Source of the DNA: JBKBYG01 sp046313435
GTDB taxonomy: Bacteria; Pseudomonadota; Alphaproteobacteria; Rickettsiales; Arcanibacteraceae
NCBI GenBank assembly: GCA_046313435.1
Contig: JBKBYG010000039.1
Span: forward strand, 1 to 12,911
DNA: 12,911 nt
Reading direction: 5' to 3'
A program made the translations under genes and the position numbers. This document shows positions 7,307-12,911 of this stretch, piece after piece; the stretch's first letter is position 1, and every line of letters starts with the position of its first letter. The notes below the pieces were generated by a model. The model did no database searches, was not told the DNA's origin, and saw nothing but the letters and a program-made list of their open reading frames with translations.

Positions 7307-9238
7307 ATGATTGCTTTAATTGTTTTTTTGCCACTGATTGGATCAATAATTGTTGGGCTCCTTACTAAAAAATTAAATGCCAGAAATGCACAATTAATAA
7401 CTTCGATTCTAGTTTCAATTAGTGCAATAATTTCATTTATAGTTTTTTATAAAGTAATATTTTTAAAAAATATTTATTATATTGAGCTTCTAAAATGGAT
7501 TGATGTTGGTAGTTTTAATGTAACTTGGGGTTTGAAGGTAGACCCGCTTACTGCGGTAATGTTAGTTGTTATTACAAGTATATCAAGTTTAGTTCATATA
7601 TATTCTATAGGTTATATGAGCCATGATCCACATATACAAAGATTCATGGCTTATTTGTCTTTGTTTACATTTTCAATGTTGATGTTAGTAACTTCAAATA
7701 ATTTTATACAATTGTTTTTTGGTTGGGAAGGTGTAGGGCTTTGCTCGTATTTACTGATTGGATTTTGGTATAAGACCCCTGAAGCAAACAAAGCTGCAAT
7801 GAAAGCATTTTTAGTAAATAGGGTAGGGGATATTGCATTTGCTCTAGGTATATTTACAATATTTTTAAATTTTGATTCGGTAAATTTTGAGTCAGTATTT
7901 ACTTCCTTGAATCAATACGAGAATTTATCAATTAATCTATTTGGATACGAATTACCTCTTTTAAATACTATTGGGATATTATTATTTATAGGAGCAATGG
8001 GGAAATCAGCGCAAATAGGTTTACATACTTGGCTCCCAGATGCTATGGAAGGACCAACACCAGTATCAGCTTTAATTCATGCAGCGACAATGGTTACTGC
8101 AGGTGTGTTTTTAGTAGCTCGTTGTTCACCAATTTTTGAATATGCTCAAGTGGCAAAAAATATGGTTACAATAATAGGGGCAGTTACCTGTATATTTGCA
8201 GCGACAATTGCAATTACTCAAAATGATATTAAAAAAATTATTGCATATTCTACATGTAGCCAACTAGGTTATATGTTCTTTGCATGTGGTGTGTCAGCTT
8301 ATAGCGCAGGAATATTTCACTTAATGACTCATGCATTTTTTAAAGCCTTACTATTTTTGGCTGCAGGAAGTGTTATACACGCGATGAGTGGTGAACAAGA
8401 TATTCGTAAAATGGGTGGTCTCTCTAAAAAAATACCTTTAACTTATGCAACTATCTGGATAGGTTCCCTAGCACTAGCAGGAATATGGCCATTTGCAGGA
8501 TATTTTTCCAAAGATATTATTTTAGAAGCAGTTTATGCTGCGGATAGTAAATATAGTAATTTTGCTTATATTTGCGGCCTTTTTGCAGCATTTTTAACAG
8601 CTTTCTATTCCTGGAGGTTAATAATATTAGTCTTCAACCGAGAAAAACGCTATTCAAACGAATTAGATCATCAGGTGCATGAGGCACCAAATATAATGCT
8701 TATCCCATTATATATATTATCATTCGGGGCTGTAACTGCTGGGATACTAGGTGTAAAATTTGGAATGGTTTCGGCAGAGCAAAGTTTCTGGCAAGGAGTA
8801 ATTGCAGGAGCAAAAGAAGATAATATATATGAGAAGGCACACCATGTAAGTAGTATAGTTAAATTGAGTCCAACAATTGCTGGTATATTAGGAATAATGA
8901 CTTCATACATATTTTATTATTATTTGCCTAATATACCAAAAATAATTTCTGAAAAATGTAGGCCTATATATTTGTTATTGAAGAATAAATATTATTTTGA
9001 TGAATTGTATAATTTAGTATTTGTACAGACTACAGTAAAAATTGGTCAATTTTTATGGCAAGTATTTGATATTAGAGTAATTGACGGAATTGGTCCAAAT
9101 GGTTCAGCGAAATTATCAAATTATTTGTCTAAAATTCTAAGTAGATTACAATCAGGTTACTTATATCATTATGCTTTTTTAATGATTCTAGGGTTTGTAT
9201 GTATAATTAATTGGTATATATTAAGGAATAGCTATTAA
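7307..9238 (+). CDS. nuoL: NADH-quinone oxidoreductase subunit L (NuoL), ND5-type antiporter-like proton-pumping subunit
   Basis: This 643-residue protein is the distal proton-pumping subunit of the membrane arm, related to Mrp-type antiporters. Key charged residues are in place: Glu141 (FFGWEGVGLCSYLLIGFW), Lys233 (GAMGKSAQIGLHTWLPDAMEG), Lys346 (THAFFKALLFL) and Lys402 (FAGYFSKDIIL). The block PTPVSALIHAATMVTAGVFL (250-269) is diagnostic of the family. The C-terminal part (about 555-643) contains the extra long amphipathic helix region and the last transmembrane helix, with the VIDGIGPNG block (591-599), so the protein appears complete. AAGAGG at 7293-7298 is a plausible ribosome binding site within nuoK. 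One base separates its stop from the nuoM ATG. Confidence 0.98.
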   Translation: MIALIVFLPLIGSIIVGLLTKKLNARNAQLITSILVSISAIISFIVFYKVIFLKNIYYIELLKWIDVGSFNVTWGLKVDPLTAVMLVVITSISSLVHIYSIGYMSHDPHIQRFMAYLSLFTFSMLMLVTSNNFIQLFFGWEGVGLCSYLLIGFWYKTPEANKAAMKAFLVNRVGDIAFALGIFTIFLNFDSVNFESVFTSLNQYENLSINLFGYELPLLNTIGILLFIGAMGKSAQIGLHTWLPDAMEGPTPVSALIHAATMVTAGVFLVARCSPIFEYAQVAKNMVTIIGAVTCIFAATIAITQNDIKKIIAYSTCSQLGYMFFACGVSAYSAGIFHLMTHAFFKALLFLAAGSVIHAMSGEQDIRKMGGLSKKIPLTYATIWIGSLALAGIWPFAGYFSKDIILEAVYAADSKYSNFAYICGLFAAFLTAFYSWRLIILVFNREKRYSNELDHQVHEAPNIMLIPLYILSFGAVTAGILGVKFGMVSAEQSFWQGVIAGAKEDNIYEKAHHVSSIVKLSPTIAGILGIMTSYIFYYYLPNIPKIISEKCRPIYLLLKNKYYFDELYNLVFVQTTVKIGQFLWQVFDIRVIDGIGPNGSAKLSNYLSKILSRLQSGYLYHYAFLMILGFVCIINWYILRNSY

Positions 9239-9239
9239 A

Positions 9240-10721
9240 ATGAAAGATTTTCCTCTTCTATCAATTATAATTTTTCTACCATTATTTGCAGCTTTAAGCT
9301 TATTGTTTATTAGAAACAATAATGAGGCAAGCATAAAAACGAGCCGTAAAATGGCTTTAATATTTGCCTTCATAGAATTTTTACTGTCAACTTTGCTTGT
9401 TTTTAATTTTGACAAAAAGGAAGCTGGTTTTCAATTTGTAGAAAAATATGTATGGATAAAGAAATTCAATATTAACTATCATTTGGGTATTGATGGTATT
9501 TCTTTGTTTTTTATAATACTTACAAGCTTTTTAACAATAATATGTATTTTGGCAAGTTGGGAAAATGTTAAAATACGTGTAAAAGAATATTTATTAAGTT
9601 TCCTTATACTTGAAGCTTTAGTCATTGGAGTATTTTCATCTTTAGATTTTATTTTATTTTACATATTTTTTGAAGCTATGTTAATTCCTATGTTTCTAAT
9701 CATTGGAATTTGGGGAGGAAATAATAGAATTTATGCCGCTTATAAGTTTTTCTTATATACATTAGCAGGTTCATTATTCCTGCTTTTGGGAATAATATAT
9801 ATATATTATCAAACAGGAAGCATGAATATAGTTGAATTAATGGTTTATATGCCTAAATTCAGCTTAACTATACAAAAATATTTATGGCTAGCATTTCTAG
9901 CTTCTTTTGCAGTAAAAGTACCAATGTGGCCATTTCATACATGGTTACCGGATGCGCATGTTCAAGCACCAACGGCTGGTTCTATTATACTTGCAGGGGT
10001 ATTACTTAAACTAGGAGCGTATGGATTTTTGAGATTTTCTTTACCAATGCTGCCAGCAGCGAGTCATTACTTTCAAGAGCTTATATATATTATAAGTATT
10101 GTTGGAGTAATTTATGCATCATTAGTAGCGTTAGTCCAAAAAGATATAAAAAAGCTTATTGCTTATTCTTCTATAGCTCATATGGGATTTGTTACAGCTG
10201 GAATATTTGCTTTTAATGAGCAAGCCATTACAGGAGCAATAGTGCAAATGGTTAGTCACGGTATTGTGTCCGGAGGATTGTTTTTTTCTATTGGCGTAAT
10301 CTATGATAGAATGCATACAAGAGAAATTTCAAGCTATGGTGGAATTGTTGAAGTTATGCCAATATATGCATTTATAATGATGGTGTTCACTATGGCCGCT
10401 ATAGGTCTACCTGGTACTAGTGGTTTTATTGGGGAGTTTCTGGTAATTGGTGGAACCTTTAAATCTAATCAAATTGTATCAGCATTTATAGCATTAGGAA
10501 TGGTTCTAGGAGCAACTTATATGTTATTACTTTACAAGAAAGCAATATTTGGTGAGCCAAATGATAAAGTGATTTTATTAAAAGATTTAAATTTTAGAGA
10601 AGTAATGATATATATTCCATTGATACTACTAATAATGATTATAGGTATTTACCCAAAGATTATTACTGATTACTTAGAAATATCAGTTGCTAATTTAATA
10701 AACCAAATTAATTGCAAATAA
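9240..10721 (+). CDS. nuoM: NADH-quinone oxidoreductase subunit M (NuoM), ND4-type antiporter-like proton-pumping subunit
   Basis: This 493-residue, roughly 14-helix membrane protein is the middle antiporter-like proton pump. The functional charges are Glu145 (YIFFEAMLIPMFLIIGIWGG), Lys226 (FAVKVPMWPFHTWLPDAH), Lys257 (GVLLKLGAYG) and Glu399 (GFIGEF), matching the E. coli set of Glu144, Lys234, Lys265 and Glu407. The terminal glutamate in place of the lysine found in NuoL and NuoN distinguishes NuoM from its paralogues. HLGIDGISLFF (81-91) is a further NuoM signature. Length is usual. The ATG at 9240 lies one base after the nuoL stop, with AAGGA at 9223-9227 at a rather long distance, so coupling to nuoL translation is likely. 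Confidence 0.98.
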   Translation: MKDFPLLSIIIFLPLFAALSLLFIRNNNEASIKTSRKMALIFAFIEFLLSTLLVFNFDKKEAGFQFVEKYVWIKKFNINYHLGIDGISLFFIILTSFLTIICILASWENVKIRVKEYLLSFLILEALVIGVFSSLDFILFYIFFEAMLIPMFLIIGIWGGNNRIYAAYKFFLYTLAGSLFLLLGIIYIYYQTGSMNIVELMVYMPKFSLTIQKYLWLAFLASFAVKVPMWPFHTWLPDAHVQAPTAGSIILAGVLLKLGAYGFLRFSLPMLPAASHYFQELIYIISIVGVIYASLVALVQKDIKKLIAYSSIAHMGFVTAGIFAFNEQAITGAIVQMVSHGIVSGGLFFSIGVIYDRMHTREISSYGGIVEVMPIYAFIMMVFTMAAIGLPGTSGFIGEFLVIGGTFKSNQIVSAFIALGMVLGATYMLLLYKKAIFGEPNDKVILLKDLNFREVMIYIPLILLIMIIGIYPKIITDYLEISVANLINQINCK

Positions 10722-10722
10722 C

Positions 10723-12186
10723 ATGATAAATTTAACTGTATTTAAATTAGAGCCTATTTTCCCCGAAATATTTCTCGCTATATCAATGTTAATAACGTTA
10801 ATGATAGGCGTTTTTAAAAAAAATTCAGAGAAAATAATAAGCTATTTATGTGTCATAATATTAATAATAACTTTCGGGAGTATACTAGCTCATAATATTA
10901 CTGAAAAAGAAATTATATTAAATGGTTTTTACACTTTAGATTCTTTCGAAAAATTCAGTAAGATGTTATTAGTGTTATCAACGATAATGATTATAATCAT
11001 TTATAATTCTAATCAAATCAATAAAAGGTTTAATTTTGAATTTCCTATTTTAATAGTGTTTTCACTATTAGGAATGATGATAATGATCTCAGCAAATGAT
11101 TTTATAACTTTGTATCTTGGTTTCGAACTTCAAAGCTTATGCTTATATGTACTTGCTAGTTATGATAAGGATAACGACATTTCTTCAGAAGCTGGAATAA
11201 AGTATTTTATATTAGGAGCATTAGCTTCGGCTATCTTATTATTTGGAATTTCATTAATTTATGGATTTTCTGGTACTACAAATTTTTCTTTATTTAAATA
11301 TGATTATCTTACTATAGAATCAAATTTTCCAATACCTTTAGGATTACTTATAGGACTGATAATGGTAATAATTGGACTTGCTTTTAAAATATCTGCTTCA
11401 CCATTTCATATGTGGACGCCGGATGTTTATCAAGGAGCTCCAAATATTGTAACTGCGTTTTTCTCTGCTGTGCCTAAAGCTGCTTCAATATTGCTTTTAA
11501 CCAAGCTTTTATTTGATCCTTTTAATAGAGGATGGATTAATCAATGGCAGCAAATAATTATTCTTATTTCATCTTTATCAATGATAGTGGGGGCAATAGG
11601 AGCTTTAAATCAAACTGATTTTAAAAGATTACTTGCATATAGTTCTATTGGCCATGTAGGCTATATCTTAATGGGTTTATCGACAGGAAATAAGACTGGG
11701 GTTGACGCATTATTACTTTATTTAGTTGTATATGTAATAACAAGTTTAGGCGTGTTTAATTTAATTTTAAACATAAGTAAATTAAAAAATATTGAAATTA
11801 ATGATTTAAAGGGATTTTCAAAAAAATATCCTTTCGCCTCGTTTGGACTAGCGGCTCTATTGCTATCAATGGCAGGCATACCTCCATTTGCAGGGTTCTT
11901 CACAAAATTTTATATATTTAAATCTGTAATAGAGGTTAATTTATATTTTTTAGCAATTTTAGGAATAATTACTAGTGTTATATCAACCTATTATTATCTT
12001 AAAATAATTAAAATAATGTATTTTGATGATATAATAGAAAATAGTCAAGTCGAGCTGATATGTTCAAAAACTAGTAAGATTTTTTTTATTGCCTCTGTCA
12101 TAATAAATATGTTCTTCATGGGTATCATTGATAAATCGTATCTTTTAATTAACGCAGCTTCAAAATCATTTTTTCATGGAAATTAG
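10723..12186 (+). CDS. nuoN: NADH-quinone oxidoreductase subunit N (NuoN), ND2-type antiporter-like proton-pumping subunit
   Basis: This 487-residue membrane protein is the proximal antiporter-like pump, next to NuoK. Key residues are Glu135 (LYLGFELQSLCLYVLAS), Lys222 (GLAFKISASPFHMWTPDVYQG), Lys252 (SAVPKAASI) and Lys395 (FAGFFTKFYIFK). FHMWTPDVYQGAP is diagnostic of NuoN rather than NuoL or NuoM. Helices cover nearly the full length and the C-terminus is not truncated. Compared with NuoL and NuoM it is visibly richer in Ile and Lys and more diverged outside the motifs, as is common for NuoN in A+T-rich genomes. There is no clear Shine-Dalgarno sequence; the ATG follows the nuoM stop by one base. 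Its last 11 bases overlap birA. Confidence 0.97.
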   Translation: MINLTVFKLEPIFPEIFLAISMLITLMIGVFKKNSEKIISYLCVIILIITFGSILAHNITEKEIILNGFYTLDSFEKFSKMLLVLSTIMIIIIYNSNQINKRFNFEFPILIVFSLLGMMIMISANDFITLYLGFELQSLCLYVLASYDKDNDISSEAGIKYFILGALASAILLFGISLIYGFSGTTNFSLFKYDYLTIESNFPIPLGLLIGLIMVIIGLAFKISASPFHMWTPDVYQGAPNIVTAFFSAVPKAASILLLTKLLFDPFNRGWINQWQQIIILISSLSMIVGAIGALNQTDFKRLLAYSSIGHVGYILMGLSTGNKTGVDALLLYLVVYVITSLGVFNLILNISKLKNIEINDLKGFSKKYPFASFGLAALLLSMAGIPPFAGFFTKFYIFKSVIEVNLYFLAILGIITSVISTYYYLKIIKIMYFDDIIENSQVELICSKTSKIFFIASVIINMFFMGIIDKSYLLINAASKSFFHGN

Positions 12187-12859
12187 CACAGAAAATAACT
12201 GGTATAAAAATTTTAATTTATTGATATTTGATGAGATTGATAGTACAAATGAGGAAGCAAAACGTTTATGTCATGCAGGAATCAAAGAAAATTTCATAAT
12301 CTGGGCTAAGTCTCAAACTAAAGGGAAAGGTAGACAAGGAAAAAAATGGATTTCGCCAGAAAATAATCTGTATTTATCATTACTTATTAGACCAAATTGC
12401 ACTGCAAGCGAAGCTACAAATTTTTCTTTTCTTGCAGCAATTGCAGCAGGAGAGGCTATCAAAGAAAATTCAATTAACTGTAATAGTCTAGAATATAAAT
12501 GGCCTAATGATTTAATGTTTAATAAAAAGAAATTCGGAGGAATTTTATTAGAATCTTCTTTAAAGTCGAATTCGGAGCATATAGATTGGCTTGTAATCGG
12601 AATTGGTATAAATATATTTTCCTACCCAATGGAAAATATTCAGTATCCAGCAACGTCATTAAAAGAAGCAGAAATTGATATTAGTTGTGAAAAGCTACTA
12701 GGGGATTTAATGAAAAACTTTGCTTATTATTATAAAAAATGGGAAATTGAAGGGTTTGAAAATATAAGATTAAAATGGATTGAAAAAGCAATGAATTTAG
12801 GAAAAGTTATAACAATAAATACAAACCAATATTATAAACTATGGAAACCGCAATATTAA
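12176..12859 (+). CDS. birA: Biotin--[acetyl-CoA-carboxylase] ligase (BirA), catalytic domain, C-terminus apparently shortened
   Basis: This 227-residue protein matches the class I biotin protein ligase: it forms biotinyl-5'-AMP and transfers biotin to the carrier lysine of acetyl-CoA carboxylase and similar enzymes in the cytoplasm. Motifs in order are FDEIDSTNEEAK (18-29), the nucleotide loop KGKGRQGKKW (49-58), YKWPNDLMF (107-115), KFGGILLE (119-126, catalytic Lys119) and GIGINI (142-147). There is no N-terminal helix-turn-helix, so it should not act as a repressor as in E. coli. The small C-terminal beta domain is cut off: only LGKVITIN (208-215) of its first strand is present, followed by an unfamiliar 12-residue end, roughly 35-40 residues short. 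Neither alternative frame up to the window edge restores it. birA following nuoN is common in Alphaproteobacteria. It overlaps nuoN by 11 bases. Confidence 0.92.
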   Translation: MEISTENNWYKNFNLLIFDEIDSTNEEAKRLCHAGIKENFIIWAKSQTKGKGRQGKKWISPENNLYLSLLIRPNCTASEATNFSFLAAIAAGEAIKENSINCNSLEYKWPNDLMFNKKKFGGILLESSLKSNSEHIDWLVIGIGINIFSYPMENIQYPATSLKEAEIDISCEKLLGDLMKNFAYYYKKWEIEGFENIRLKWIEKAMNLGKVITINTNQYYKLWKPQY

Positions 12860-12911
12860 TATGCCTACTGATTTTAATATGTCTTCTTCTGCATGATAAA
12901 ATAGGCGCAAA
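12841..12911 (+). CDS. Possible 5' end of a membrane-anchored protein, running off the window
   Basis: An ATG at 12841, in a different frame from birA, opens a frame that stays open to the right edge (23 codons plus two bases). The predicted start is METAILICLLILICLLLHDK, a single strongly hydrophobic segment followed by charged residues, as in an N-terminal membrane anchor or signal anchor. It would overlap the birA 3' end by 19 bases, similar to the nuoF overlap at 2468. No clear Shine-Dalgarno sequence precedes it. It does not look like the start of a pantothenate kinase or ribonuclease J, genes often found after birA in Alphaproteobacteria. Too little is visible to name it, and it could be a chance open frame. 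Confidence 0.4.
   Translation, partial: METAILICLLILICLLLHDKIGA

Noticed and set aside
12070..12100. A T-rich run near the end of nuoN as a terminator
   Set aside because: No G+C-rich hairpin precedes it and it lies inside nuoN coding sequence; such runs are frequent in this A+T-rich DNA.
1..12911. A novel defence, mobile or RNA-based system in the window
   Set aside because: Nearly every base belongs to complex I genes, birA or the two small ORFs. No direct-repeat array, terminal inverted repeats, transposase or recombinase motif, tRNA or structured non-coding region was found on either strand.

Overview
The window is almost wall-to-wall coding and lies entirely on the + strand. It holds most of a respiratory complex I (NADH:ubiquinone oxidoreductase, nuo) operon in the order nuoD(3' part)-nuoE-nuoF-[small PH-like ORF]-nuoG-nuoH-nuoI-nuoJ-nuoK-nuoL-nuoM-nuoN, followed by birA (biotin protein ligase) and the first codons of a possible membrane-anchored protein that runs off the right edge. 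nuoA, nuoB and nuoC would be expected to the left of the window.

The organism looks like an A+T-rich alphaproteobacterium. The separate nuoD, the NuoG without extra N7-cluster cysteines, the NuoE C-terminal tail and the nuoN-birA junction all fit Alphaproteobacteria. The strong A+T bias and A/T-ending codons suggest a host-associated Rickettsiales-type lineage (Midichloriaceae-like is one possibility). This is inference; no rRNA is present to prove it. TGA serves as a stop (nuoD, nuoJ, nuoK) and TGG encodes Trp, so the standard bacterial code applies.

Layout: positions 2-2487 carry hydrogenase-like and NADH-dehydrogenase-module subunits (NuoD, E, F). Positions 2468-2779 carry a 103-residue protein that is not a complex I subunit and resembles a bacterial pleckstrin-homology-like (DUF4429-type) domain. 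Positions 2784-4833 are nuoG, interrupted by a run of 10 N that breaks its frame; the two flanks belong to one gene. Positions 4834-7302 encode NuoH, I, J and K. Positions 7307-12186 encode the three antiporter-like proton-pumping subunits NuoL, M and N. Positions 12176-12859 encode BirA, apparently short at its C-terminus.

Genes are separated by at most 18 bases or overlap by 4 to 20, so a single polycistronic transcript with translational coupling is likely. No internal promoter, terminator, RNA gene, mobile element, CRISPR array or repeat family was recognised, and no gene-free stretch exceeds 20 bases. All visible Fe-S ligands and the key charged residues of the membrane arm are intact, so the complex should be functional. 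The points most worth a second look are the PH-like ORF inside the operon, the assembly gap in nuoG, and the shortened BirA.
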